This document shows positions 35,523 to 45,389 of a stretch of 64,000 nt of DNA, piece by piece. This DNA comes from JAUIAI01 sp041396585 (GTDB lineage Bacteria; Pseudomonadota; Gammaproteobacteria; Burkholderiales; Burkholderiaceae_E): assembly GCA_041396585.1 (NCBI GenBank), contig JAWKYG010000007.1, positions 124,001-188,000 on the forward strand, read 5' to 3'. Below the pieces are notes generated by a model that was given only the letters and a program-made list of their open reading frames with translations, searched no databases and was not told the origin of the DNA. Position numbers and translations under genes: made by a program. The first letter of the stretch is position 1. The number at the start of each line of letters is the position of its first letter.

Positions 35523-35545
35523 GGGCCGGCGCGCCTTGCCGGCCC
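35523..35545 (+). terminator. stem-loop after the exported-protein gene
   Basis: GGGCCGGC and GCCGGCCC form a perfect 8-bp stem with a 7-base loop starting 11 bp after the stop codon. It lacks a U-tract, so its terminator role is likely but unproven. Confidence 0.45.
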
Positions 35546-35666
35546 GACCACATCCGCCTCGAGTCGCCAGCGACAGAGCCGGCACGCGCCGGTTGTTGTC
35601 CGGCCATTGGCCGGCCCGCTGCCTGACATATCCGACCTATCCGACCTACCTGGTCCCGGATCGCCG

Positions 35667-37166
35667 ATGACCGGACTCACGGCCGCACTGCCCCTGCTGG
35701 CCGTCCTCACCATCCTGATGCTTCCCGGAACGCGCGTGCTGCTCGCGATCGGCGTGGGGCTGACGCTGGTGTCGCTGACGAGCCTGCTGCCGATGTCGTT
35801 CTTCCTGACACCGGCCGCCTGGCTGGATGCAGTCATCGACGGACTGCTGACCACTGTTCCGGTCGCCTATGTCCTGTTGGGCGGTATCACGCTGGCCCAG
35901 CTGCTTCGCGCCGGCGGTGCGCTGGATCGTCTGTCGTCGACACTGCTGCATCATCTTCCGGATCCCCTGCACAGAATCCTCGCGCTGATCTTCGGCATCG
36001 CGGTCTTCTTCGAAAGCGTGACCGGCTTCGGTGTCGGTGCCGTGGTCTGTGCGCCGATCTTCGTCGCCCTCGGATACGCACCTTGGCGGGCGGCCACCTT
36101 ATCGCTGCTCGGCCTGTGCGCGGTCACCTGGGGCGCGCTCGCGATCGGCACGAGCCTGGGCGCCACGCTGGCACAGATCGACGCCGCCCGCCTGGCGACC
36201 CTGGCCGTACCGCTCAGTCTGCCCTACTGGCTGGCGATCGGCGCGAGCGCCCTATGGGTGGCGCAGGTGCGCGGGCCGCCGGCGCGACTCTTCCTATGGC
36301 TCGTGTTCTATGTCGGCGCGCTGGCACTCGCCCTGCTCGCGCTCACCCGCCTGCTGGCCTTCGAACTTGCAGGCGCGTTGGCGGGGCCTCTGGTGTTCAT
36401 GCTCGCCGCCTTGCTGGGCAGGGTCGGTCCACGGAAGGCGCAGCGCGAGGCCGATCGACCGATCCCGAGCCCCATAGAGCCCGAAAGACCCTCGCTCGCT
36501 CGCGCCCTGTTGCCGCTTGCGGTCCTGTTGATCGGATTGACGCTGCTGAGAATCCCGGGCCCGGCTGCGCAATGGGCGGCCGGGCATGCGCTGCTGGCCT
36601 GGCCGGCGCGTGCCTGGCAGATGGCGCCACTCGGCCATCCCGGTACCTGGATGCTGATTGCGGCCGGCGTGGCCCTGGTCACGCTGCCGAATGCACAGGC
36701 GCGCTGGCGCGAGCAGATTCCGGGCATCTGGCGAAGCTGGCGCCACGCGAGCATCGTGGTTGCCGGCTTCCTGGTATTTGCCAGCATCATGTCGGCGGCG
36801 GGCATGACCGCCCACCTGGCTCGGGCCCTGAGCGAAACCTTCGGCGCCGGCACCGCCTGGCTGATCGCCCCGATCGCCGCGTTAGGCGGCTTTCTGACCG
36901 GCAGTAACACCGGCAGCAATGCGATGCTCATGCAGATTCAGCTTGCGAGCGCGCACGCGACCGGCCTGCCGGTGGACTGGAGCGCCGCGGCACAGAATAC
37001 GGCCGGCGCCAATGCCACATTCGCCTCGCCCGGGCGGCTGATCCTGGCGAGCCATCTCAGCGGATGCCCGGGATCCGAGGGCCGCCTGCTTCGGCTGCTG
37101 CTTCCAGCCGCGCTGGCGGGAACCCTGGGCGTCGCGATCGTGCTGGTGGCATTCGCGGGTTCGTGA
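35667..37166 (+). CDS. L-lactate permease family transporter (LldP-like)
   Basis: This inner-membrane carrier of 499 residues, with 12 or more hydrophobic helices, belongs to the LldP/GlcA family that imports lactate or glycolate with protons. Family features are FFESVTGFGVGAVVCAPIF near residue 110, LGLCAVTWGALAIGTSLGAT, and the C-terminal GGFLTGSNTGSNAMLMQIQ followed by AAAQNTAGANATFASPGRL. The ATG at 35667 is preferred to an upstream one (35607) that would add a non-membrane leader. It is shorter than E. coli LldP (about 550). The substrate may differ from lactate. It ends about 50 bp from the convergent hydroxylase large-subunit gene. Confidence 0.88.
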   Translation: MTGLTAALPLLAVLTILMLPGTRVLLAIGVGLTLVSLTSLLPMSFFLTPAAWLDAVIDGLLTTVPVAYVLLGGITLAQLLRAGGALDRLSSTLLHHLPDPLHRILALIFGIAVFFESVTGFGVGAVVCAPIFVALGYAPWRAATLSLLGLCAVTWGALAIGTSLGATLAQIDAARLATLAVPLSLPYWLAIGASALWVAQVRGPPARLFLWLVFYVGALALALLALTRLLAFELAGALAGPLVFMLAALLGRVGPRKAQREADRPIPSPIEPERPSLARALLPLAVLLIGLTLLRIPGPAAQWAAGHALLAWPARAWQMAPLGHPGTWMLIAAGVALVTLPNAQARWREQIPGIWRSWRHASIVVAGFLVFASIMSAAGMTAHLARALSETFGAGTAWLIAPIAALGGFLTGSNTGSNAMLMQIQLASAHATGLPVDWSAAAQNTAGANATFASPGRLILASHLSGCPGSEGRLLRLLLPAALAGTLGVAIVLVAFAGS

Positions 37167-37219
37167 CCGTACCGGTCTTGGGCACCGGGCGCGCCAGGCG
37201 GAGGGGTTCCCCGCGAACG

Positions 37220-39571
37220 TCAGTGACCGGCCTCGCGGAGCATATTCGCGCAGCGCCATCGGGCTCAGCGGCTGAGTGTCCACTGTCACCCCGAGCGGGC
37301 GCAAGGCATCTTGACCGCATTGCAGACGGCTCCGATCGCCCCCATCACCCCACCTCGGCCATGCCCTTGATCCCGGCCGGCGTGGACCGGCTCGGGGTAT
37401 GGTGGGGATCAGCTCGATGGACGGCAGTTCCACCGGAGAGGCGATCCGGTAGTCGGCCAGCGTGGCGGTGAGATTCTGACCCGTCTCGTCATAGCGAACC
37501 TCCTCCAGGGTGGCCCCGGACAGCCCCATCGCCACCGCGCCATGTTGCTGCCCCTCGACCACGACCGGGCTGAGCACGGTGCCGCAATCCTCGACCACCA
37601 GGTAGCGCAGATACTGGAACCGCCCGGTGGCAATTTCGACCTCGACGACGCACACATGGGTGGCATTCGAATAGGTCATCGGGGGCGGGTCGTAGGTGCG
37701 CGAGAAATCGAGCCCGGGGCGCACGCCCGGCGGCAGGGCAAGCGGATCGAAATAGGCCACCCGAGCGATATCGATCAGCCCCAGGCCGCGTCACGCCAGG
37801 CCGCGTCAGCCAGGCGCTCGATCCGGCCGTCGCGCAGCCGCAGGCTATCGATGCTCTGCAGGCCAAGCAGATGTGCGGCGATCGTCAGCACATGCCGGCC
37901 CGCCTCCTGCGCGCAAAGATAGAGCGTGCCACCGCCGGCCGTCCCCCCGCGTGCGCCGCGACTGCCCATGCCATAGGGCGCGACATCGGTGTTGCCCAGC
38001 AGGATCCGCACCATCGACGGGGTGACGCCGAGGCCCTCGGCCACAGCCTGGGCAAACGCGGTCTCATAGCCCTGGCCGCTCGGCCCGAGGCCGACCGACG
38101 CGCTGACCACGCCGGTGGGCTCGATGCGCACCCAGGCGGCCTCGTGACCGGAGCCGGGAATGCCGGCGGCCTTGTAGAACGCGCTGCCGTAGGTGGTGGA
38201 TTCGACCACATTACAGAGGCCGATACCGATATAACGCCCCTCGCCCAGCGCAAGGCGTTGACGCTCGCGCCAGCCCGCATAGTCGCTCTCACGCAGGGCG
38301 CGCTCGAACGCTTCGGAAACGCTGACATCGGCCAGCACCTCGCCGGTGGGCATGGTGTGAGGGAGCGCATCGGCGGGCAGCAGATTACGCCGTCGGACCT
38401 CGGCCGGATCCAGGGCGAGCGCCTCGGCGATCGCGTCCATCGTGCCCTCGATGACCCAGCTCGTGATGGCCATCGGGGCGCGCATCGGCGCGTTGCCTAC
38501 CTTGTTCGTGAGCACCACACGCACATCATAGGCATAGTGCTCGATCCGGTATGGGCCGGTGAGGATCATCGCCACCACGCGGGCCAGATAGTTGCCCGGA
38601 TAGAAGCAATAGGCACCGAAATCCTCGAGGATCTCCAGCTCGAGGGCGCGTATGCGGCCGTCGGCATCGACGGCTGCGACCGTGCGACAGAAATCCTCGC
38701 GCGACTGCGTGGAGGCGAGCAGATTCTCCATGCGATCCTCGCGCCAGCGCACCGGCCGGCGCAGATGCCGCGCCAGTGCCGCCACCGTCAGCTCTTCCCG
38801 GTAGAGCGTGATCTTCTGGCCGAAGCCACCGCCGATATCCGGCGAGCAGATCGTGACCTGGGTCTCGGCAAGACGCAGACGCGCGGCCAGCTGGGTGCGG
38901 TATGGATGCGGCACCTGGGTGCCGACATGAAAGGTGAGATGCTCGCGCCCGGCATCCCATTGGGCAATGCAACCGCGGGTCTCGATCGGTGCATGGGTTT
39001 GCCGATGCTGGGAAAAGCGGCGCTCGATCACCCGGTGGGCACCGGCCTTTGCGCCGGCGACATCCCCGAAACTCGCCCGCTGATGGGACAGCAGATTCGA
39101 GGTCAGCGACGGATCGACGCACGGCGCATCGGCATGCAGTGCCTGGTGCATATCGACGACACAGGCTTGCTCTTGATAGTCGACCTCGAGCAGTTCGGCC
39201 GCGTCCTCGGCCAGATACCGGCTGGTGGCAACCACCACGGCCACCGGATCGCCCTGGAATCGCACATGATCGATCGGCAGTGTGCTCATTTCCACCGCTT
39301 GCAAGCCCTCGATCGCAGGCGCCATGCGCAGCGGCGTGGTCCAAGCCGCGAGATCCCGGCCGGTGAAGATACCGATCACACCGGGCATGGCGCGCGCGGC
39401 CTCATCGCTGATCGTGACAATGCGCGCGCTGGCATGGGGCGAGCGCACGAAATGCGCATGCAGGCAGCCCGGGATCTCGATGTCGTCGACATACCGGCCA
39501 GTGCCGGTCAGAAAGCGATAATCCTCGCGCCGGGCGAGGTGCGCACCGATGTGCCGGAACGGCTCAGTCAT
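37220..39571 (-). pseudogene. molybdopterin-binding large subunit, xanthine oxidase/CoxL family, frameshifted near 3' end
   Basis: This is the catalytic subunit of a molybdenum hydroxylase. The ATG at 39569-39571 (MTEPFRHIGAHLARREDYRF) overlaps the small-subunit stop. The first 599 residues are intact and include the cofactor block DIGGGFGQKITLY and MGSRGARGGTAGGG. The loop where CO dehydrogenase has AYRCSFR instead reads GNAPMRAPMAI, so this is not a CO dehydrogenase. The frame then changes near 37775 (continuing VAYFDPLALPPGVRPGLDFS to LPSIELIPTIPR), again near 37320-37390 where AGIKGMAEVG, the catalytic glutamate region, is read in other frames, and probably near 37240. The rebuilt length is about 780 residues, the family norm. 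The substrate is unknown. Confidence 0.85.
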
Positions 39572-40055
39572 CGCCCGCCTCCGCACGCGCAGCGACCGCA
39601 CTGCGCACCGCCGCCACGATGTTCTGATACCCGGTGCAGCGGCAAAGATTGCCGGTGAGCAGATCCCGGATCTGTTCCTCGGTGGGCGCGGGGTGATCCC
39701 GCAGGTAGGCCTCGACCGTCATCACGATGCCGGCGGTGCAGAATCCGCACTGCAGCCCATGGTGCTCATGGAGCGCCCGCTGGAGCGCCGACAGCCTGCC
39801 GTCCACAGCCATCGACTCGATCGTCGTCACCTCGCGGCCGTCGACCTGGGCGGCGAACATCAGGCAAGCCCGCGCTGGTACCGAATCCACCCAGACCGTG
39901 CAGGCACCGCAGACACCATGCTCGCAACCGACATGGGTACCGGTGAGGCGGCAATCCTCGCGCAGCAGATCGGCAAGCAGCTTGCGCGGCTCGGCCTCGA
40001 TCTCGAAGCGCTCTCCATTGACGACCAGCCGGATGATCTGACGGGCCGGATTCAT
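39564..40055 (-). CDS. [2Fe-2S] small subunit of a molybdenum hydroxylase (CoxS-like)
   Basis: This 163-residue electron-transfer subunit carries two [2Fe-2S] clusters. The plant-type ferredoxin cluster is in CEHGVCGACTVWVD with an upstream Cys, and the second cluster is in GLQCGFCTAGIVMTVEAYL and LCRCTGYQNIVAAVR. Length and motifs are normal for CoxS/XdhC-type subunits. It overlaps the medium-subunit gene upstream and the large-subunit gene downstream by a few bases each. Confidence 0.96.
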   Translation of the reverse strand: MNPARQIIRLVVNGERFEIEAEPRKLLADLLREDCRLTGTHVGCEHGVCGACTVWVDSVPARACLMFAAQVDGREVTTIESMAVDGRLSALQRALHEHHGLQCGFCTAGIVMTVEAYLRDHPAPTEEQIRDLLTGNLCRCTGYQNIVAAVRSAVAARAEAGDD

Positions 40056-40942
40056 CGACCGCTCCCCCTGTTGCCGGCACGCGCATCGGACAAGGCCGCG
40101 CCCAACGCATCGGCAACCAGCACCTCGACCTGCTCGCGACGAAACTCGACCGAAACACCGGGGGTGTCGAAAGGCTCGATCGCCGCCCGCGCCTGTCTGG
40201 CCAGCGCGATCGCGAGCCGGTCATCGACGGGCTTGCCGAGCCGATCCGCGGCCAGCGCATCGAGAACCACGGGCGTGGGCGCGACACCGCCTACGACCAG
40301 ACGCAGCGCGGCCAGCATGCCCGCGGCATCGACACGGATATCGGCCGCGACCGTCGCCACGGCGAAGTCACCGTGGCGCAGCCCGAACATTCTGAACGCC
40401 TGCCCCTGCCCGGGTGCGATCGCCGCGAGGCTGACCGCGGTCAGGATTTCGTCGGCCTCGAGCGCGGTCATCATCAGCGCTTGAAAGAACTCACGCGACG
40501 CTATCCGGCGCCCGCCCGACGGCCCCGAGACCGTGAGGTCCGCCTGCAGCGCCACCACCACCGCTGCGAACTGCGCGGCCGGATCCGCGTGCGCGAGACT
40601 GCCGCCTATCGTGCCCTGGGTGCGAATCGCGTAGTGCGCGATCGTGGCCGCGGCATCGGACAGCATCGGGCAACGGGCGGCCACCAGCGCCGAGGTGGCG
40701 ATCGTCTGATGCGTGACCAGCGCGCCGATCCGCAGTGCGCCGCCCTCTTCGGTGATACCGGCCAACCCGGGAATGCCGCGTAGATCGATCAGGTGTTCCG
40801 GCCGGGCCATGCGCAGATTCATCATGGGCACGAGACTCTGCCCGCCCGCGATCACGCGCGCCTCCGCCCCGTGGCCGGCGAGCAGGCCGAGGGCCTGATC
40901 CAGCGACGCCGGCCGGTGATACTGAAATGCGGCCGGCTTCAT
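40052..40942 (-). CDS. FAD-binding medium subunit of a molybdenum hydroxylase (CoxM-like)
   Basis: This 296-residue subunit passes electrons from the iron-sulfur clusters to an acceptor through FAD. From MKPAAFQYHRPASLDQALGL it shows the FAD-binding AGGQSLVPMMNLRMARP and TIGGSLAHADPAAQ, and the C-terminal CO-dehydrogenase flavoprotein domain. The ATG overlaps the stop of the ABC ATPase gene (ATGA), and its stop overlaps the small-subunit start, placing transporter and enzyme genes in one operon. Confidence 0.95.
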   Translation of the reverse strand: MKPAAFQYHRPASLDQALGLLAGHGAEARVIAGGQSLVPMMNLRMARPEHLIDLRGIPGLAGITEEGGALRIGALVTHQTIATSALVAARCPMLSDAAATIAHYAIRTQGTIGGSLAHADPAAQFAAVVVALQADLTVSGPSGGRRIASREFFQALMMTALEADEILTAVSLAAIAPGQGQAFRMFGLRHGDFAVATVAADIRVDAAGMLAALRLVVGGVAPTPVVLDALAADRLGKPVDDRLAIALARQARAAIEPFDTPGVSVEFRREQVEVLVADALGAALSDARAGNRGSGR

Positions 40943-42073
40943 GGCGAGGCGCCCTCCCCGCCCGACGCGACCTCGATAGGCAGCAGATTGGCCTCGGTAT
41001 CGGCATCGAACACATGCAGGCGGTTGACATTCACCCCCAGCGTGATGGGATCGCCCGCACGGTAGCGGCCCTCCTGTCGACGCGAAAGTACATCTGCTTC
41101 GCTGCCACCTCAACGCCGAGGAACTGATCGGAGCCGATCGGCATCACGGAGAATATCCGCCCGTGAATCGTGGCCGCCTCGCGTTCGCCGACCTGCATCG
41201 CGACATCCTCGGCGCGGCAGACCCAGCGTGACCTCGCGCCCATGGTCACCGCGCAACACCATACAGTGCTCGTCATCGAGCAGCAGCCGCAGATCCTGGG
41301 CGCAGAAGTAGACCTTGCGATCGTCGACTTCCAGGCGCCCGGCCAGCGTATTGATGGCCGGGTTGCCGAGAAAACTGGCCACGAACAGATTTGCCGGCCG
41401 CTCGTAAATCAGTTCGGGGCGGCCCAGCTGCTGTACCACGCCAGCGCGCATCACCACCACCCGGTCGGCCAGGGTCAAGGCTCGGCCTGATCATGGGTCA
41501 CGTAGATGAACGTGGTCTGCATCGACTGGTGCAATTGCTTGATCTCGGCACGCATCGAAATGCGCAGCGCGGCGTCGAGATTGGACAGCGGCTCGTCCAT
41601 CAGAAACACGGCGGGCTGGCGCACCATGGCGCGCCCGAGCGCCACGCGCTGACGCTGGCCCCCGGAGAGCTGACTCGGGCGGCGATCGAGCAGCGGCTCG
41701 ATGTCCAGGCGCCTTGCGGCATCGCGGACGCGACGTTCCACCTCGGCGCGTTCGACACCGCGCATGCGCAGCCAGACGCGATGTTCTCGAACACCGATTT
41801 GTGCGGATAGAGCGCATAGCTTTGAAACACCATCGCCACATCGCGTCGGTGCGCCGGAACATCATTGACCAACACGTCGTCGAAATAGAGTGCGCCCGCG
41901 GTGACCTCTTCGAGGCCGGCCATCATGTTCAGGCAGGTGGACTTGCCGCAGCCGGAGGGCCCGAGCAGCACCAGGAACTCCTTGTCGTTGACCGTGAGAT
42001 CGAAGTCACGCAGGGCGACGAAGCCGCCCGGATAGCGCTTGCCTACCTTGTCGAAGCGGATGCCGGCCACCAA
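40939..42073 (-). pseudogene. CUT1-type (MalK/UgpC-like) ABC transporter ATPase, multiple frameshifts
   Basis: This is the ATP-binding subunit of a carbohydrate-type importer. It starts MVAGIRFDKVGKRYPGGFVA and shows Walker A GPSGCGKST, Q-loop MVFQSYALYPHKSVFENIA, then in another frame LSGGQRQRVALGRAM, VFLMDEPLSNLDAALR and IYVTHDQAE, then in a third DRVVVMRAGVVQQLGRPELI and FLGNPAINTLAG, and in further frames the TOBE-type C-terminus (GDPITLGVNVNRLHVFDAD). Joins lie near 41760, 41475, 41230-41270 and 41080. The rebuilt length is about 375 residues, as in MalK/UgpC. The stop overlaps the CoxM-like start. The indels look like local sequence errors. Confidence 0.86.
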
Positions 42074-42092
42074 GCCTCCCCGAGTATGCCGC

Positions 42093-43000
42093 TCAGCCCT
42101 TGACCGCGCCGGCGGTCAGGCCGGACACGATGTAGCGCTGGAACAGCAGCGCCAGGACCACCGGTGGAATCACGGCGAGCACGCCCGCCGCATTGATGAA
42201 GGAAAACTGATCGTGAAATCCGAGGTGAACGAGGCGACGATGATCGGCATCGTCTGCGATGCCGCGGTCTGCGTGAACATCAGGGCCAGCAGAAACTCGT
42301 TCCAGCTGGTCAGAATGCGAACAGCACGACCGCGATCAGCGACGGCATGGCCAGCGGCAGAAAGACCCGCACCAGGGCCTGCCAGCGCGAACAACCGTCC
42401 ACCCGCGCGGCCTTGTCGAGTTCGTCGGGCAGGCTCTCGAAGTAGCTGAGCAGGATGAACACGGAGAACGGCACGGTGATCGCCAGGTAGGTGATCACCA
42501 GCGCGCCCAGGTGATCGAGCAGGCCCAGCTTGCGAATGAACAGAAAGAAAGGCACCACGAGCGCGATATCCGGAATCACCCGGGTGCTCAGCATGAAGTA
42601 GATCGAACCCGATCGCCCCGCGAAGCGGATCTTGGCAAGCGCATAGGCGGCGGGCACCGCCACCAGGAGATTCAAGATGACCCACGGCGATCGAGACGAT
42701 CAGGCTGTTGCCCATCGCGGGCAGCAGATAGCGCGCCGTGGACGGAATGTAGCCGCCGCTCGCCGGGTCGCCCTCGCGGCGGGATTCATAGGTGACCACC
42801 CGTTCGCCAAGTGTGAAGATCGCGGCGAAGTTCGCCGCGGTGGGCTCGTGGGGGATCCAGTGTGGCGGCTTTGACGTGATCTCGGCCTCGGACTGAAACG
42901 AGGAGGACAGCATCCAGGCCATCGGCGCCAGCACATAGGCCAGCAACAACATGGACACCACGAAGATCAGGCCGTTCTGCCAGGGTGAACGTCGAATCAT
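42093..43000 (-). pseudogene. CUT1 ABC transporter permease (MalG/UgpE-like), frameshifted
   Basis: This is the second membrane subunit of the importer. It starts MIRRSPWQNGLIFVVSMLLL at 43000 and stays in frame to about 42690, then continues in another frame (NLLVAVPAAYALAKIRFAGR, then the conserved permease loop SLPDELDKAARVDGCSRWQA), then in further frames (TSWNEFLLALMFTQ and the ending GLTAGAVKG). The EAA-type loop is well preserved. Joins are near 42680, 42310 and 42200. The rebuilt length is about 302 residues, usual for MalG-type proteins. Confidence 0.85.
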
Positions 43001-43002
43001 GA

Positions 43003-43899
43003 TCAGAGCCTGCGCCCGAGCGTGCGGATGACGACGAAGGCCATCATGAAGGTGGCCAGTGCCAGGATGTAGGCCAGGGCCGCGCCGGTGCCGAAGGACA
43101 GCTTGCGGAAGGTCTCGACATAGATTTCCCAGGCCATGACGTGCGAGGCATCCGCCGGCCCGCCCTCGGTGAGGATGAAAAAGAGATCGAAGTGGCGCAC
43201 CGCCATCATGGTCTCGTAGATGATCACGAGCATGAAGCCGGGGGTCATCGACGGCAGCGTGATGTGCCAGAACCGGCTCCACACGCCGGCACCGTCGACC
43301 CGCGCCGCGCCATAGAGATCGGCCGGGATCGACTTCAGCGTCACCAGCAGCAGGATGGCGGCAAGCGGTACCTCCTTCCAGACGAAGGCATTGGCCACCA
43401 GCGCCAGGGTCTTGTCGGCATCTCCCAGCCAGACCATGTACTTGTCGATGAAATCCAGCTGATACAACAGGCCGTTGAGCGCGCCGTAGCCGGAGTCATA
43501 GATCCACTTCCACATCAGGCCGTTGGCCACATAGGGCACAGCCCACGGAATCAGCAGGATCGCCGACAACAGCCGGTGCCCGCGAAACTGCTCATTGAGC
43601 AGCAGCGCGATGACCGCCGCGATCAGCATGATCGCAAGCACCGACATCACGGTGAACGAGGCGGTGCGCGCCACCGAGGTCCAGAACAGATCGTCGCCGA
43701 GCAGCTTGGCGTAATTGCCCAGCCCGACGAACGGCACCCGGTGCGGACGCGACAGCCGCAGATCGAACAGGCTGATCCACAGCGAGTAAACCACCGGAAA
43801 CACCGCGACGACGCCGAGAACGACGATCATCGGGCTCAGCATCAACCATGCCGTGCGCTGCTCAGTGCCAAACCGACGTGCTCCGACCAGCGCCGACAT
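43003..43899 (-). CDS. CUT1 ABC transporter permease (MalF/UgpA-like)
   Basis: This is the first membrane subunit of the importer, 298 residues, intact. It has six hydrophobic helices and the coupling-helix loop in LYGAARVDGAGVWSRFWHITLPSM. The N-terminal LSPMIVVLGVVAVFPVVYSLW is typical of sugar-type permeases. It lies 21 bp after the binding-protein gene and 2 bp before the second permease. Confidence 0.93.
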   Translation of the reverse strand: MSALVGARRFGTEQRTAWLMLSPMIVVLGVVAVFPVVYSLWISLFDLRLSRPHRVPFVGLGNYAKLLGDDLFWTSVARTASFTVMSVLAIMLIAAVIALLLNEQFRGHRLLSAILLIPWAVPYVANGLMWKWIYDSGYGALNGLLYQLDFIDKYMVWLGDADKTLALVANAFVWKEVPLAAILLLVTLKSIPADLYGAARVDGAGVWSRFWHITLPSMTPGFMLVIIYETMMAVRHFDLFFILTEGGPADASHVMAWEIYVETFRKLSFGTGAALAYILALATFMMAFVVIRTLGRRL

Positions 43900-43920
43900 G
43901 GTGATCCGCCTCGTCCCGGG

Positions 43921-45255
43921 TCAGCTCTGCTTCTTCAGTTCGTCCCAGCTCGCAGCCGAGGTCTTGAGCGCCTGCTGGACCGAGGACTTACCCAGAATGG
44001 CCGACTGCCATGCCGTGCCATTGACCTCGTTCCACTCGCCGAACCAACGCGCGACGACATCCTTCTTGCGTGCCATGCCTTGCTGCTCGCGATAGACATC
44101 GACATTGGAGAACGCGTTGTAGCCGGCCTTGACCTCGGCGTCGTCGAACAGCGGCCTGGTGCAGAAGCCGGCGCCGACATCCTGGAACAGCAACTTCTGG
44201 AAGCGATACTCATCCTGAGCCTTGCCGCCGAACCACTCGATCAGCTTGACCGCGTTGGCGGCGCGCTCCTTGTTGGCCGCGGCCTGGGCGCTCAGACCGT
44301 GAAAGCGCATCCAGCCCACAGTGGCGTGGGAGCCGCCGGGGCCGGCCGGCATCAGGGCCTGCACCGCGCGCCCGGCGATCTGCGACTGCTTCGGATCATT
44401 GAGGGTGCGCACCCGATAGCGGGCCAGCAGCGCGAATGCATGATTGCCGGAGGTGAATGCCTTCAGGCCGTTGAGCTCGCCGGTTTCGACACATGCCGGC
44501 GACACGATCTTGTGCTTGTTGACCGCATCGACCACCCACTGCAAGGCCTTGCCGGCGCCCTTGGCGGGGTCATGCATGACCGCATTGCCGTCGTCGTCGA
44601 CCAGGCGCCCGCCGTTGGAGAACACCATCGCCGATATGAACTCGATCAGCCAGCTTTCGCGCGCCATCGAGAGCATCAACGGATACTCGGACAACCCGGC
44701 CTGCTTGATCTTCAGGGATTGCTCGAGCACCTCTTCCCAGGTTGTCGGAGGCGCAGCGATACCGGCCTTCTCCAGCTTTTCCTTGTCATAGAAGAAGGCC
44801 ATGTGATCGGTGTAGTAGGTCAGCCCGTATTGCTTGCCTTGATAGGACGCGGAGTCGGTGCAGAACTGGTCGACATCGGCGTTGTAGGCGGTCAGCTGCG
44901 GGTAATCGTCGATCGGGGCGAGCCAGCCCGCATCCGCGAACTCGGGCAGCCAGCTGTCCGAGACCCACATCATGTCCAGCGGTGCGCCGCCGACGAACTT
45001 GGTGACCATGGTGTCGCGATACTGTGCCCAGGGCGCATTGTTGTACGACACCTTCAGGCCGGTGGCCTTCTCGAACGCATTGATATGGCTCTTGACCGTA
45101 TCGACGGCCGCAGACCAGGCGAAGAAATGGATGGGATCGGCGGCCCGGACGATGCCGGGGAATCCCCCGAGCGCCAGCCCCGTGGCGCCGAGCGCTCCGG
45201 AGGATTGCAGAAAGCGGCGGCGGTCGAACACAGGCTTGCTGGTTGAATCGGTCAT
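43921..45255 (-). CDS. extracellular solute-binding protein of a CUT1 ABC transporter (family 1)
   Basis: This periplasmic substrate receptor has 444 residues from MTDSTSKPVFDRRRFLQSSG. The N-terminus has a twin-arginine-like signal (DRRRFLQ followed by a hydrophobic stretch and IVRAA), suggesting Tat export. The mature domain has family-1 blocks such as YNNAPWAQYRDTMVTKFVGG, YYTDHMAFFYDKEKLEKAGI and PPTTWEEVLEQSLKI. A CCAGGAGAG ribosome binding site precedes the chosen ATG. Family 1 usually binds sugars or glycerol-3-phosphate, but the coupling to a molybdenum hydroxylase suggests an unusual ligand. A candidate operator lies about 85 bp upstream. Confidence 0.92.
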   Translation of the reverse strand: MTDSTSKPVFDRRRFLQSSGALGATGLALGGFPGIVRAADPIHFFAWSAAVDTVKSHINAFEKATGLKVSYNNAPWAQYRDTMVTKFVGGAPLDMMWVSDSWLPEFADAGWLAPIDDYPQLTAYNADVDQFCTDSASYQGKQYGLTYYTDHMAFFYDKEKLEKAGIAAPPTTWEEVLEQSLKIKQAGLSEYPLMLSMARESWLIEFISAMVFSNGGRLVDDDGNAVMHDPAKGAGKALQWVVDAVNKHKIVSPACVETGELNGLKAFTSGNHAFALLARYRVRTLNDPKQSQIAGRAVQALMPAGPGGSHATVGWMRFHGLSAQAAANKERAANAVKLIEWFGGKAQDEYRFQKLLFQDVGAGFCTRPLFDDAEVKAGYNAFSNVDVYREQQGMARKKDVVARWFGEWNEVNGTAWQSAILGKSSVQQALKTSAASWDELKKQS

Positions 45256-45340
45256 CGGACTCTCCTGGTGGGCAGCGGCCGCAGGCGGCACGACGATGCG
45301 CTCCTGGCCGCGATCAGGGCGATATTGCGGGCAGAGAGGT

Positions 45341-45360
45341 TTGTCGTCAAGCGACGATAA
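45341..45360. promoter_or_regulatory. candidate TetR operator 1
   Basis: TTGTCGTC-AAGC-GACGATAA is an inverted repeat matching at 7 of 8 positions per arm. It lies in the 134-bp gap between tetR and the binding-protein gene, in the promoter region of the latter. Its core TCGTCAAGCGACGA recurs with two changes plus spacer differences at 46148-46161, in front of tetR. Confidence 0.55.
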
Positions 45361-45389
45361 CGGTCCACCGATGCACCGCCCTGAGGCGC

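Noticed and set aside
37220..40942. Form I CO dehydrogenase (coxMSL) assignment
   Set aside because: Gene order M-S-L fits, but the AYRCSFR active-site loop is absent in the large subunit, so only the broader molybdenum hydroxylase family can be claimed.
40939..43000. Idea that the importer genes are ancient pseudogenes
   Set aside because: All catalytic and coupling motifs remain intact between frame changes and neighbours are clean, which fits indel error better than long decay; they are still listed as broken because the given sequence is.
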